Shown piece by piece: positions 54,663 through 63,846 of a DNA stretch of 64,000 nucleotides (position 1 is the stretch's first letter; each line of letters begins with the position of its first letter). Position numbers and translations under genes: made by a program. This DNA is from Paenibacillus sp. L3-i20 (lineage in GTDB: Bacteria > Bacillota > Bacilli > Paenibacillales > Paenibacillaceae), in contig NZ_BQME02000002.1 in assembly GCF_022180385.2 (NCBI RefSeq), positions 1,054,001 through 1,118,000 of the forward strand. Direction: 5' to 3'. The notes beneath the pieces were generated by a model. The model was not told the origin of the DNA and did no database searches. It saw nothing but the letters and a program-made list of their open reading frames with translations.

Positions 54663-57600
54663 ACCAGCGCCCCCTTATTTGCCGAGGTAAGGATAGCAGT
54701 TGCTTCCTTCGCCTTTGTATACAATTGGTCGATAACTTGGTCTACCAGGTCGCTTGCGTTATCGCCCGGTTGCGCGTAAATATCTATTTTCCCAACCAGG
54801 CTAGCTATATTGATGTCGCCTCCTGCTTTCGCAGGCGGTGCTGTTACGGCGCTTACTTGTGCCGGGGAAATGGTGCTACCTGCGGCGCTAAATGACTCCA
54901 CAGGGGCTAATTCCGGCGCCGTGGACACGCTTGGTTTTTGCATCCCCATTGCGGTTTCCGAAAACGCTCCAATCACAGCCTCTTTAAGGTTCCGAACCAG
55001 TATACTTACTCCGTCACTAAAAGCGCTCATTATTGTGTCCCGCAGAACATTTGCCTGCTTATTCACATCGATATTAAAACCTTCTGTTTGGTTCATTTTC
55101 GGTGTGACTGCCATAGAAGTAGCCTTCATATCTAGCTTAGTACTTTCAAGTCTAGGCGTGACTATGGGAGTAGCCTTCATATCCAGCTCAGTACTTTCAA
55201 GCCTAGGCGGGACTATGGAAGGCGTATCAATACCAGTAAAGGCATTGCTTACAGCATCTTGTAAAGCGCCTTGTTTCTTTCTTACGCCAGTTGCTAGTGT
55301 CGTCATTACTGCGCCACCACTGTACGTCAATGTGGAAAGTGGGCCGCGCTTGGCATCTGAGAATGGGAGGAAGTCGCGTACTTTTCCTAAAACACCCTTT
55401 ATCGCTTCCCCAGGGGCCTTAGCAACGGATTTAATACCGTCTACCAAAGTCGTAATGATAGCTTTACCTGAATCGTAGAACATCTTACCTATACCACCCA
55501 GGAAATCTTTAATACCGTCCCATACATCTTCGAATATCCCCTTAAATGCATTCCACGCCATTTCCCAATCGCCAGTAAGGATACCTAATGCAGTCTCAAT
55601 AATCCCGCTAATAATACCCCAGGCAATTTTTATTATGCTGCTTATAGTAGTCCAAACGAATTTCACTACTGCCATTATCACCTTAAAAGCACCTGTAATT
55701 ATGCTTCCAATTACTTCTAATGCCGCCATAATGTACGGCCCTAGCGCCGCCCATAGGAACATGATTACACCAAAGGCGAACTTTATTATTTTAAGAATTG
55801 CAGGCCATATTACAGAGAACCAATTAAGTACTTTAGTAAATGCTTTAACAATCGACGTAACGATTGTTACTACTACGGGGATAACCGCAGCGGCAACATT
55901 CATAAAAACTTTGGCGATTATCAAAATAGCAGGCCATAGGATTTTAGTCACTGCCCACGCAATAATTCCTACTAGTACCATCACCGTAGGTGCGATTGCC
56001 CTAAAGAAATTAAAAATACCCTTCACCAGTGGCACGACGACAGCCCATATTTTCTTAAATGCGTCTACAAAAACCTTGATTAGAACCATTAGACCAGGTA
56101 ATATGTTCGTTTTAATTTGTTCCCAGGCGCCTACTATAGCATTCTGTATAGTAGGCCAATATTTATTAGCTGTATCCATTATCCACTTAAACCCGTTTAC
56201 CAGTCCGTTAATTACGACCATGGCAACCGCTTGTATTGCAGGCCAGTATTTTACGGCTTGTGCTTGCAGCCAGCCAAATGCCTGCCCTGCCATCGTAGCC
56301 AATCTATTAAAAGCAGTAACAGCTGCCTGTATCCAAGCCTGCGTCTTATCCGAATTGTACCAAGATACTAAAGCTTTAAACCATGACGCCAGCTTTTCCT
56401 TTGTCCCATCAATCCCACCATTTAAGCGGATAAACAATGCAGGAAGAGCACCAAGCAGCATGTACCAATTTTCCTTAATACCATTAATAATCTTATTTAG
56501 CACTTTTGATTTCTTTGCCGATTCTACCCAGCCCATAATTCGAGCTTTCGCACCGTCAATACCATTATTCATTTTAATAAAAAGGCCGATTAACAGCCCG
56601 ATCCCCAAAATAAGCCAGCCAATCGGGTTTGTAAGCATTGCGGCCGAAAGCAGCCTCATAGCGAGAGTCGCGAGCAGTGTAAATGTCCTCATTGCGACCA
56701 TTACGCCTACCACGGCGCCTATAGCAACTGCGACACCTTGTACAAAGGGTTTAATATCTTCCCAGTTACTTTTTATAAATTTAAAGACTGGGGCACTGAT
56801 TTTCATTACAGCCCGGAAGGCTCCTTTGATAATCTTAATTGCAAAAGAAATTTCATTCCCCACAACAGCACCCAATTTATGTACCTTGCTTACGAAGCGA
56901 TCTATTGCCCCACTATTTTGCAGTTCGTTTAATGTCTCCAAGAATTTCTCTAAGTTAGCCTTCGCCTTGTCAAAAAGGGGCTTTCCTAGGTTCCGTCCTA
57001 ACGTGCCCATAAAGTCCTGTGTATTACTCAACATACCCTTGTAACTTTTACTAGCCATTGCCATGCCGCCCTTAAATCTCTTTTCCATCAGTGAAAACAG
57101 GGCTGTGTTAAATGCTGTTGCATCGGTTATCTGCCCTTTGTTATTAATCGGGTTGCTTCCGAGCAGCTTAGCCTGTTCTTGTATCATTTTCTTTGTGATA
57201 CCAAATTCTTTTAACCGCTCAAGCTCCCCGGTTTGTGCGTCTGCTACAGCTTCGACTGCCTGCATTAAATCCTTACCCATGACAGATGCCATATCTCCGA
57301 CTATTCCCAGCGTATTCTTTGCTTCAAGTCCGTAAGCAGACATACGAGTAGTTGCTTCAACCACTTGAGGTATCTCGAAGGGAGTTTGTGCGGCGAATTT
57401 ATTGGCCCAGGCTAGGGTTTTCGTTGCTTCTTCTGTAGTGCCCAGGACGACGGTAAGCGTATTATGGTACGTTTCCATATCTGCGTTCGCACCTATTAGC
57501 CAACTGTAAGTGTTTTTAACTGCTGCAATACCCCCGAAGGCGACAGCTAGGCTCCCTAGTGTCCCTATCAATCCGTCAGCGCTAGTAGAAGCTCCTCGCA

Positions 57601-57706
57601 TACTGTCCCGGAATCCGTTTGTATTGCGAGTTGCGTCCTTTATTCCCCGCGAAAAATCGTTATCCCTGTAGTTAAGGCGTATACCCATAGTAAATTCCCG
57701 CGACAA
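54659..57706 (-). CDS. Tape measure protein
   Basis: 1015 residues, long helical and hydrophobic centre with many WP/IQ/AV membrane-like stretches. N-terminal region (60-300) holds the tape-measure core ANKFAAQTPFEIPQVVEATTRMSAYGLEAKN; the C-terminal third has a tandem 14-residue repeat (PRLEST.LDMKAT). It sets tail length and is ejected with DNA. The start is TTG with AGGAGG 7 bases upstream; the ATG at 57688 is less well placed. Confidence 0.93.
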   Translation of the reverse strand: MSREFTMGIRLNYRDNDFSRGIKDATRNTNGFRDSMRGASTSADGLIGTLGSLAVAFGGIAAVKNTYSWLIGANADMETYHNTLTVVLGTTEEATKTLAWANKFAAQTPFEIPQVVEATTRMSAYGLEAKNTLGIVGDMASVMGKDLMQAVEAVADAQTGELERLKEFGITKKMIQEQAKLLGSNPINNKGQITDATAFNTALFSLMEKRFKGGMAMASKSYKGMLSNTQDFMGTLGRNLGKPLFDKAKANLEKFLETLNELQNSGAIDRFVSKVHKLGAVVGNEISFAIKIIKGAFRAVMKISAPVFKFIKSNWEDIKPFVQGVAVAIGAVVGVMVAMRTFTLLATLAMRLLSAAMLTNPIGWLILGIGLLIGLFIKMNNGIDGAKARIMGWVESAKKSKVLNKIINGIKENWYMLLGALPALFIRLNGGIDGTKEKLASWFKALVSWYNSDKTQAWIQAAVTAFNRLATMAGQAFGWLQAQAVKYWPAIQAVAMVVINGLVNGFKWIMDTANKYWPTIQNAIVGAWEQIKTNILPGLMVLIKVFVDAFKKIWAVVVPLVKGIFNFFRAIAPTVMVLVGIIAWAVTKILWPAILIIAKVFMNVAAAVIPVVVTIVTSIVKAFTKVLNWFSVIWPAILKIIKFAFGVIMFLWAALGPYIMAALEVIGSIITGAFKVIMAVVKFVWTTISSIIKIAWGIISGIIETALGILTGDWEMAWNAFKGIFEDVWDGIKDFLGGIGKMFYDSGKAIITTLVDGIKSVAKAPGEAIKGVLGKVRDFLPFSDAKRGPLSTLTYSGGAVMTTLATGVRKKQGALQDAVSNAFTGIDTPSIVPPRLESTELDMKATPIVTPRLESTKLDMKATSMAVTPKMNQTEGFNIDVNKQANVLRDTIMSAFSDGVSILVRNLKEAVIGAFSETAMGMQKPSVSTAPELAPVESFSAAGSTISPAQVSAVTAPPAKAGGDINIASLVGKIDIYAQPGDNASDLVDQVIDQLYTKAKEATAILTSANKGALV

Positions 57707-57721
57707 TGTAATACCCCCCTC

Positions 57722-57886
57722 CTACCTTTTCTTCGCTGCTTTTTCTTCTTCTTTTATTTTTAATAGGGTAGCCTGGTAGACAAATTCTCTCTCGAATGGC
57801 GGCAGGGCTAATATTTCCGAAGGGAATTTCCCCTTATCGTTCCATATGTAGCCCAGTAGTTTCGCTTCGCCATTCGATTTTAGGAG
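57722..57886 (-). CDS. -1 frameshift extension of the tail assembly chaperone
   Basis: From the slippery site the -1 frame stays open for 54 codons: LLKSNGEAKLLGYIWNDKG, then FPSEILALPPFEREFVYQAT and a lysine-rich tail, stopping at TAG inside the tape-measure ribosome site. It lacks any start codon with a ribosome site of its own, so it is only readable as a fusion to residues 1-157 of the upstream protein, giving about 211 residues. This reproduces the lambda gpG/gpGT layout. Confidence 0.85.
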   Translation of the reverse strand, partial: LLKSNGEAKLLGYIWNDKGKFPSEILALPPFEREFVYQATLLKIKEEEKAAKKR

Positions 57887-58356
57887 TTTTTTACGGCTTC
57901 CTGCGTTTCTTTCGCTGCTTTCTGTCCAAATCCACTAGAATTCTGAACCTTGACGGCAAAGTTCATAATTTCGCCCGGTGATAGAAGGACACTTAATGCT
58001 TCGTCAGCCGTGGTTACAGGCGGCTTACCTTCTTTTGCGTTCGCTGCTGTCAACTTATCCAGCAGCGCCTTACTGGCAAATGTAAAGTTTGTTCGGGTGT
58101 CTTTGTCTACTGCGGCAATTACGACGCGGGACATCATTTTATCCTCGTCTACCTCAGGCTCCATACCGCCTGTGCCATTCGGCGTCATTTTTATGCAGTC
58201 TTTCTTAATTTGCTTGTATTCTGTGTTATTTAGAGCTGTAAAAGGTACTTCGCCTAGCTTATCTACTTCGTATTCACCCTGCTTTACAGCAGTAAGTTCT
58301 GTCGCGTCTTTACCTAGTACATCCTCAAGGGAGAAGTATTTTTTAGCGTTTGTCAT
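57880..58356 (-). CDS. Tail assembly chaperone XkdN-like (short product)
   Basis: 158 residues. N-terminal KKYFSLEDVLGKD, then VPFTALNNTEYKQIKKDC and a helical C-terminus; similar in size and place to PBSX XkdN. Binds the tape measure during tail assembly. The last codons before the stop contain the frameshift site, so a minority longer product is expected. Confidence 0.85.
   Translation of the reverse strand: MTNAKKYFSLEDVLGKDATELTAVKQGEYEVDKLGEVPFTALNNTEYKQIKKDCIKMTPNGTGGMEPEVDEDKMMSRVVIAAVDKDTRTNFTFASKALLDKLTAANAKEGKPPVTTADEALSVLLSPGEIMNFAVKVQNSSGFGQKAAKETQEAVKNS
57886..57892 (-). promoter_or_regulatory. Programmed -1 ribosomal frameshift site
   Basis: Minus strand A AAA AAC, in phase as GTA AAA AAC, the best-known -1 slippery heptamer, one codon plus the stop before the zero-frame end. 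Confidence 0.88.
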
Positions 58357-58392
58357 TTTATTTACCGTCCTTTCGACTGGGGAAAAATTAAA

Positions 58393-58418
58393 AGGGGCTA
58401 GCCTGTATGGCCGCCCCT
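58393..58418 (-). terminator. Partial terminator after the tail tube gene
   Basis: Minus-strand stem AGGGGC...GCCCCT with inner GGCC..GGC pairing, followed by TTTAATTTTT. It would lower chaperone and tape-measure expression relative to sheath and tube. Confidence 0.65.
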
Positions 58419-58439
58419 CTTATCTTTATAACTTTACTT

Positions 58440-58859
58440 CTAGATTGTTTGTACATAATTGAAATCGTCAAATGTAAAATCCAATGATACTTCTACATTA
58501 CTGTCTACCGCGAAATGCATAAGCGGCACGGAGTCAAAGGATACCCCTCGAAGTAGTACTGCTTCCTGACCTCTACTTGTAGGGTCTGCCAGCACACCCC
58601 GAAAGACAAACTTGGCCGTAGGGTTATCGGCTATTTTCTTTTGTAAACGGCTGTCGATCTTAAGAAAAGTCATACTGCCGCTCCCAGTTCCACCCATTAC
58701 CTTATGAGTACTAAGAAACTGGCCCGGTAGTTGGATTTCTTCTTTGGCGTATTCTAAATTAGCTTCGAATTCTTGTACGGTTTGGTTTTCCTGCCCATTT
58801 TCGTCGTACAGATGACCGTACTTACCGTTAATGATTTCGTTCCCGTCAATTCTAGACAT
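58440..58859 (-). CDS. Tail tube protein XkdM-like
   Basis: 139 residues: MSRIDGNEIINGKYGHLYDENG, EIQLPGQFLSTHKVMGGTGSGSMTFLKIDSR and LDFTFDDFNYVQTI match the XkdM tube family. Hexamers stack inside the sheath. Follows the sheath gene by 19 bases. Confidence 0.92.
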   Translation of the reverse strand: MSRIDGNEIINGKYGHLYDENGQENQTVQEFEANLEYAKEEIQLPGQFLSTHKVMGGTGSGSMTFLKIDSRLQKKIADNPTAKFVFRGVLADPTSRGQEAVLLRGVSFDSVPLMHFAVDSNVEVSLDFTFDDFNYVQTI

Positions 58860-58878
58860 TTATTTTTTCGCTCCTCTC

Positions 58879-60294
58879 TTAAAATTTCACGCCGAATTTT
58901 TGGTAGATTTTTTCCATAGAATCGGTCGGCCAGTACTCTGAATAGAAATAGGCTTCGTCGATTTTCGGATTATAGCTAGCCTTGTCGCCATGGTAGTCCG
59001 GGTCTTCCTTGTAGGAATAGGAAGGTTGGATAATTTCATCACGTACCAGGCCACGGAAGAATTCGTCTTCAATTACCGCAGCGTAAGCCTGGCGAGCTGC
59101 CTGGGTATTCGATCTTGTTTTCTTATATTCGTCGCCGAAAGACTCGGTAGCTCGGTTAACGTAGTCGATTGTTCTCGAAACCCGCATTTTTTTCATTTCT
59201 AACTTTTCATCCCCAGTAACGGAAGAAAGCGTATTAACGCCTTCGTCGATTTCAACTTTACCGCCCTTCATAATGAAAATTAGAGTACCCTTTTGCTTCG
59301 CTAGAATTCTGTTAGCCTTCGTAAGCGGAGTTTTTGAATTGACTTTAACGAAAGGCGTTACCTGGTCTGTTACGCTAGTATTAAGCGGCCTACTACAAGC
59401 GTAAGCAGCAACATAAATAGCCATCTCTGCGGAAGTGTAGCCGTCACAGCCGTTACCGACGTTAATCATTCCCCGGTAGTTAATGGCTACACTTTTTGTA
59501 TTTGGCAGTGTTAGGTCGGTATCCCAAGTAGCTAAGCCGCCCCGGTAGCCTTCTAAGTAAAGGCCTTCACCTCTTACCCTCTTCACCCAGGTTTCAAAAA
59601 CAGTTAGTACTGCTTCGTCTGTTACGCCGTCTAGTGCTACGGCATTTGCTGTACCGTCTGTTTCGACTTCCGTGAGAAAAGCCACATATTCAGATACAGT
59701 AGGCGCTGCGCCATTGTTACCCCCTGAAAAGGATACGCCAGCGGTATTGGATGGTAAGTTAGTTCCTGGCACTTTTACCCTTACTACCGGGCTCGCTGCG
59801 ATTTTAGTCGCTAGGTCTGCGATACTATCAGATTCGTCACCCCATAAGAGTACACCCTCTTCTATGATCTCAACACGGGTAGTACCTGGGGCTACGCCTG
59901 CCTTTACGACGGCTGTAAAAGCGCGGTCTGATGGGTACAAGGTTTCCAGCGTCCATGTCGTACCCGTTGCTACAGCCAGGATAGCCGTACCTTTCGCAGC
60001 GGCTGCTACTGCCAGGCGATAGCCTAACAAGCTATTCGGTTTATAAGTCGCATCTGCATAAGCCAGGCTGTAGACTTTGGAAGACGAAAAGGGGCTTCCA
60101 TCTGCGTTATATGTCTCGTTAAAATCTTTCGCCGAAGCGTAAGAAATTAGCTGGTTCACAGGCCCCCAATTCGCAGTAAAGGGAAATGCCGCTACGCCGA
60201 TTTCGGCCGTAGGCCCTTGACTAGAAGTAGCCTTGACCAGTGAGTATACCCCGCTTAATTCCTGGCTTTGTCCTTCTGTATAATTTCCTGCCAT
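58879..60294 (-). CDS. Tail sheath protein XkdK-like
   Basis: 471 residues. Sheath domains with RGMINVGNGCDGYTSAEMAIYVAAYACSRPLNTSVTDQ and a C-terminal AYFYSEYWPTDSMEKIYQKFGVKF, typical of myovirus/PBSX sheaths. Contracts on infection. Overlaps the small gene upstream by 1 base. Confidence 0.94.
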   Translation of the reverse strand: MAGNYTEGQSQELSGVYSLVKATSSQGPTAEIGVAAFPFTANWGPVNQLISYASAKDFNETYNADGSPFSSSKVYSLAYADATYKPNSLLGYRLAVAAAAKGTAILAVATGTTWTLETLYPSDRAFTAVVKAGVAPGTTRVEIIEEGVLLWGDESDSIADLATKIAASPVVRVKVPGTNLPSNTAGVSFSGGNNGAAPTVSEYVAFLTEVETDGTANAVALDGVTDEAVLTVFETWVKRVRGEGLYLEGYRGGLATWDTDLTLPNTKSVAINYRGMINVGNGCDGYTSAEMAIYVAAYACSRPLNTSVTDQVTPFVKVNSKTPLTKANRILAKQKGTLIFIMKGGKVEIDEGVNTLSSVTGDEKLEMKKMRVSRTIDYVNRATESFGDEYKKTRSNTQAARQAYAAVIEDEFFRGLVRDEIIQPSYSYKEDPDYHGDKASYNPKIDEAYFYSEYWPTDSMEKIYQKFGVKF

Positions 60295-60506
60295 TAGTCG
60301 TTGCTCCCCTTTTGTACCGTCTTCGTTTTGAATTTTTCCAACCGCTCTGCCGCTGCTTCTCTAGTAATTCCAGCAGTTAAACCATAAAGCGCCCCTGCCA
60401 TTATTTCAGGGGTAGTTCCAAAGTGTGTAGCCCCTAATATAAGTTCTCCGGGCATAAAAATAGCAGGCGTTTCGGCCTGCTGTTCTTGCATTTCTTTTTT
60501 AGCCAT
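60294..60506 (-). CDS. Small phage structural-region protein
   Basis: 70 residues: acidic start (KKEMQEQQAETPAIFMPGELILGATHF) and a basic C-terminus. Coupled to the sheath gene by a 1-base overlap. I do not recognise it; a tail completion or assembly role is possible by position. Confidence 0.7.
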   Translation of the reverse strand: MAKKEMQEQQAETPAIFMPGELILGATHFGTTPEIMAGALYGLTAGITREAAAERLEKFKTKTVQKGSND

Positions 60507-60520
60507 GCTTTAACTCCTTT

Positions 60521-60988
60521 CTATTCGGGCAGTTTATAAACCCGTCTCGTTATTACGGTCTTAGCAGCTGGTGGTGCTACTGGCCTGCTACGGCTGTAAG
60601 TCGCTTCGTATTCAAGGCTAAAAGGAACGTCCAGTGCTTCGTTAGTCTCGAAGTGTACTGCAACTTCCTTTAGCCTGCCGATAATAGCGCCGCCTTCGCC
60701 GTAAACGTTCAGTAGGCCGTCCCGGTCTTCTAGGTCTAGCTGTAAGCGCGCCTGGTAGTCCAACAGTTTCGGCAGATCGGCAGCGAATATCTTCCCGTAT
60801 TGCCGAACCTTATTTACGTAGACATAGCGCGATATATTTCTATCGCGACTACGCTGGGGAGCTTCCCAAAGAATTACCGGGCGCGCTACTTTTGGCGGGG
60901 CAGACGATAGCAGAATACTGTTAAGTCCTGCCGTGGCTTTTACCCATCGGGTTATCGCTTCAAGTTCGTACGTAAAGTAATTTCCCAT
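60521..60988 (-). CDS. Tail terminator-like protein
   Basis: 155 residues. RPVILWEAPQRSRDRNISRYVYVNKVRQYGKIFA and a beta-rich end (DVPFSLEYEATYSR) resemble XkdJ-type proteins at the head-tail interface. Position between the gp10-like and sheath genes supports tail terminator or completion function. Confidence 0.6.
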   Translation of the reverse strand: MGNYFTYELEAITRWVKATAGLNSILLSSAPPKVARPVILWEAPQRSRDRNISRYVYVNKVRQYGKIFAADLPKLLDYQARLQLDLEDRDGLLNVYGEGGAIIGRLKEVAVHFETNEALDVPFSLEYEATYSRSRPVAPPAAKTVITRRVYKLPE

Positions 60989-60997
60989 GCCTGCCCC

Positions 60998-61489
60998 CTA
61001 ACTAAATAGTTTTTGATACATCCTGCGAAATTCATAATCAAGGATATTAGGTATATCCTGTTCCAGTTCATCCATAGCCTTTTCAAACATATGCGCACCT
61101 GGTATTACTTTTCCTGTTAATACCATTCCGTCGTCATGGTTCGGTTTGTAATGGAAAGTATGCCCCTTCCAGTATCCCGGAACGAATTGCCCAGCTTTCT
61201 GTGTGAAGCCGTCGTTTATGTGTTGAGCGTAAGAAACTGCCGTACCAACAAAGACATAAGCGCGGCTACCAGTTTGCAACTTAAATACGTTACCCTGGCT
61301 GCCCATTGACATACTGCCTTTAAGGCGGCCAGTACGTACTGGCGTTAAGTCGTCCAGGTGTTCCAGTGCTCGAAGGCCCGCAGTACGAATAATACGGCTT
61401 TGGGTGTTCTCTATTTCACTGTTCTGAAGACTTACCAGCCAGCGCTGCCATTCCTTTAAACCGCTTTGTTCAATGACACGCCGTGCCAT
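60998..61489 (-). CDS. HK97 gp10-like head-tail protein (XkdI-like)
   Basis: 163 residues: LDDLTPVRTGRLKGSMSMG and SYAQHINDGFTQKAGQFVPGYWKG are the HK97-gp10 signature of tail completion proteins. Joins neck to tail. Overlaps the next gene by 1 base. Confidence 0.88.
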   Translation of the reverse strand: MARRVIEQSGLKEWQRWLVSLQNSEIENTQSRIIRTAGLRALEHLDDLTPVRTGRLKGSMSMGSQGNVFKLQTGSRAYVFVGTAVSYAQHINDGFTQKAGQFVPGYWKGHTFHYKPNHDDGMVLTGKVIPGAHMFEKAMDELEQDIPNILDYEFRRMYQKLFS

Positions 61490-61860
61490 TACCCACCCAA
61501 CCAGGTTATGCCATTGTCAGCTTGCTCCGCGTTCGCAGCATCAAACGCCTTTTTATATGGCAGTAGCATTTTATCGATGGATGCTAGCGGGTTATTCCCT
61601 TTTTCCCTGCTGTAGCTGGAAGCTGGCCCGGCTTCGGTTATAATCCCGGTAACATTGTCGGTCTGTGAGGTTTCACCTTCTGCCAATATTTCGAAGGCCG
61701 TAGAAACGATTACCTTTAGGTTTTCGTCTACGATAGGCGGTTCGCCGCCGATTACCCCGTAGCAGTAGGCGTTAGCGCGTCCCAGGTACTTCGTTACGTC
61801 GCCTACGGCCATGTTGTTAGGGTAATAGTTCGGCAGTTCCGCAGCTGATAGGAAAGCCAT
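61489..61860 (-). CDS. Putative head-tail connector
   Basis: 123 residues: FLSAAELPNYYPNNMAVGDVTKYLGRANAYCYGVIGG, helical with a tyrosine-rich N-terminus as in gp6-like connectors. Called mainly by position between the capsid block and gp10. Confidence 0.6.
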   Translation of the reverse strand: MAFLSAAELPNYYPNNMAVGDVTKYLGRANAYCYGVIGGEPPIVDENLKVIVSTAFEILAEGETSQTDNVTGIITEAGPASSYSREKGNNPLASIDKMLLPYKKAFDAANAEQADNGITWLGG

Positions 61861-61875
61861 AAGTTAGCCCCCTTC

Positions 61876-62226
61876 TTACTTAATAAGCGCGGCTGCAAAG
61901 CCCTGGGCGATTACTGCTGCGATAATATCGGGCTTAACTGCATTGTAAGCAATATCCACGCCAGCTTCTTTTGCCGCTGCGTACAAGTCGTCACGCTTGT
62001 ACTGCGCGTCTAAAGCCTGCACTTGCTTTTCTTCTTCGGTAGGTTCGTTACCGCCCTGGTTCTTGGCATTCGAGTCAGGTGTATTTACTTCTACTTCGAT
62101 AGCCTGCGCTTTACCCTCGTTTATAAGGGCTAAAGCGCTCTTTTCGCTAACTTTGATTATTTCCCCAACGGGAACATCAACGCCTTCTTTAGATACTCCC
62201 ATTCCTGTTACAAGTACTTTATGCAT
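61876..62226 (-). CDS. Phage head-region protein with SAP/Rho-N-like end
   Basis: 116 residues. N-terminal beta module GVDVPVGEIIKVSEKSALALINEGKA as in DUF-type phage head proteins, an acidic linker, and a C-terminal helical KRDDLYAAAKEAGVDIAYNAVKPDIIAAVI reminiscent of Rho-N/SAP modules. Function unknown. Confidence 0.6.
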   Translation of the reverse strand: MHKVLVTGMGVSKEGVDVPVGEIIKVSEKSALALINEGKAQAIEVEVNTPDSNAKNQGGNEPTEEEKQVQALDAQYKRDDLYAAAKEAGVDIAYNAVKPDIIAAVIAQGFAAALIK

Positions 62227-62298
62227 TTCATATACTCCCTTCGACTTATCAGATTTTAGGTTTAAGGGGCAGTCGAAACTGCCCAGGATTTCGGGTAC

Positions 62299-63312
62299 TT
62301 ATTGCGCCAATACTGTAGTTTGGAAAATAAGATTTGGGTTTGTAATTTTCGGGAACGACGATGCTACTACGTTAATAACCGAACGTGTAGGTAGTTTAAG
62401 GTCAATTGTTTCCGCGAAAATGCCTGGTCTCATTTCATTTTCAATAGTAGGCCCAATCAACTGTTCGCCGATTTCGCCGCCTTCACGAAGGAACACACCT
62501 TTTTTAGGATTAAGTAGTCGTGCGGTTGTGCGTGCACCAGTATTAGGGTCGCGGTATGTTACTTGTCCGTCCCATGCTTCTACGCCCGGCATATTTCGAC
62601 CAGTTAGAAATGCGTTTAGCTCCGCGATAGTAATAAGCTTGTCCGATAATCCCGTAATTTGTTTACGTACTAGGGTATCGTTCAACATTCTGTTAATTAC
62701 AGCTGTAGAAGTTAGATATTGGGCAGGGGTAACGCCGTTTAGATCCTTATACAACGCAACCCAAGCTTCATAATCGGCAAGGATGGTAGGGTTTAAATCA
62801 TCCCAACGAATAGCTGCGGTCTTTTTGTTAGAAGAAGGTACACCGAAGTCAGTAGTTAGGATGACCCCATCTTTGTTGTAATTTAGCACCCCTTCTGTAA
62901 GCGCCTGCGCGCCCATCCATTCAATACGTGCGTCTACGTTCTGCTTAATTTGTACAGTCTTGCCGAGCAACTGCGTTTCCGCTAGAGTGCGTCGTGTAGG
63001 GTCGCTAGATTTATCCATTAGCGCGCCTAGTTCTTCTTTTGTTACTAAATAGCCCTGTGCGATATCCGCAATTTCCCCAGATACTTTACGCATTGGGTCG
63101 CGGTCAGTTAATGGAACGTCTCCTAACGCCGAAACGATATTTGCCATATCAGCCTGGCGTGTTACGTAAGACTCATGAAATTTAGTGTCAAATGTTTCAA
63201 CTCGTGGAAGAAACCGCCCCATAATATTCTCCACTTTTACTGGTACGTTTTGAATAAACCGCGTAAATAGCGGATTTGAAAATTTATCGCTGTACTGTGC
63301 TAATCCTGCCAT
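62299..63312 (-). CDS. Major capsid protein (phage cap E type)
   Basis: 337 residues. LPRVETFDTKFHESYVTRQADMANIVS, QGYLVTKEELGALM and KKGVFLREGGEIGEQLIGPTIENEMRPGIFAETIDL match the cap_E capsid family. Forms the shell together with the decoration protein. The ATG at 63312 has AGGAGG 9 bases upstream; longer frames are unlikely. Confidence 0.88.
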   Translation of the reverse strand: MAGLAQYSDKFSNPLFTRFIQNVPVKVENIMGRFLPRVETFDTKFHESYVTRQADMANIVSALGDVPLTDRDPMRKVSGEIADIAQGYLVTKEELGALMDKSSDPTRRTLAETQLLGKTVQIKQNVDARIEWMGAQALTEGVLNYNKDGVILTTDFGVPSSNKKTAAIRWDDLNPTILADYEAWVALYKDLNGVTPAQYLTSTAVINRMLNDTLVRKQITGLSDKLITIAELNAFLTGRNMPGVEAWDGQVTYRDPNTGARTTARLLNPKKGVFLREGGEIGEQLIGPTIENEMRPGIFAETIDLKLPTRSVINVVASSFPKITNPNLIFQTTVLAQ

Positions 63313-63349
63313 GTTTTTATTCCTCCTGTGGGTGTTTTTTGTGGACAAC

Positions 63350-63378
63350 AAAAAGCGACTGGAATCCAGTCGCTTTTA
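63350..63378. terminator. Hairpin between decoration and capsid genes
   Basis: Stem AAAAGCGACT/AGTCGCTTTT with GG-A-TCC extension, flanked by A and T runs, in the 95-base gap. Read from either side it resembles a terminator; here probably partial or an mRNA processing site. Confidence 0.65.
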
Positions 63379-63407
63379 TCTACAGATAACGATATGGGTA
63401 AAAATTT

Positions 63408-63824
63408 TTAGACTGTAAGGTAACGGATTTGAGGCGTCGCAGCCTTAAAGCCTGTTGTTACACCAATTAGTTGGCCTTCGTATACAGCCGCGCGAATCAA
63501 CGCTTGCCCGAAAATCGTATCGGGGTTCGTGCCGTCGTCCTTTACTACCAGCTTGATAGACTGGTCAAGAATCACCGGGTTATCGTGCGTCGCAGGGATA
63601 TTGCCCGCAGCGTCTACAACGCCCGCCGTATTGTACGGTACGTATTTCTTCGTAGCTTTCTCCCTTACTAAACATTGGCCTTCAAGAATCAGCGCTCCTA
63701 CAGCGAATTTTGTACCGTCTAGTGTACCGCCGATAGGCATAACCTGGTAATCCGCGCTTGCCTTAATTTCCTTACTTCCCAGTACGGCGTCTTTGCGAAT
63801 CTGACCGTCATAAGTTCCTGGCAT
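63408..63824 (-). CDS. Head decoration protein
   Basis: 138 residues. DGQIRKDAVLGSKEIKASADYQVMPIGGTLDGTKFAVGALILEG and the HDNPVILDQSIKLVV strand are like HDPD/gpD-type proteins that stabilise the shell. Directly upstream of the capsid gene. AGGAGG precedes the ATG. Confidence 0.72.
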   Translation of the reverse strand: MPGTYDGQIRKDAVLGSKEIKASADYQVMPIGGTLDGTKFAVGALILEGQCLVREKATKKYVPYNTAGVVDAAGNIPATHDNPVILDQSIKLVVKDDGTNPDTIFGQALIRAAVYEGQLIGVTTGFKAATPQIRYLTV

Positions 63825-63846
63825 GTTTGATTCCTCCTATTTTTTA

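Noticed and set aside
55635..57044. A 469-codon open frame on the plus strand opposite the tape measure gene.
   Set aside because: It is an antisense shadow: low-complexity Ile/Thr/Ala composition mirroring the hydrophobic tape measure codons, no ribosome site, no known family.
57880..58356. Treating the chaperone and the following 54 codons as separated by a sequencing frameshift.
   Set aside because: The exact slippery heptamer and the known gpG/gpGT arrangement make a programmed event far more likely.
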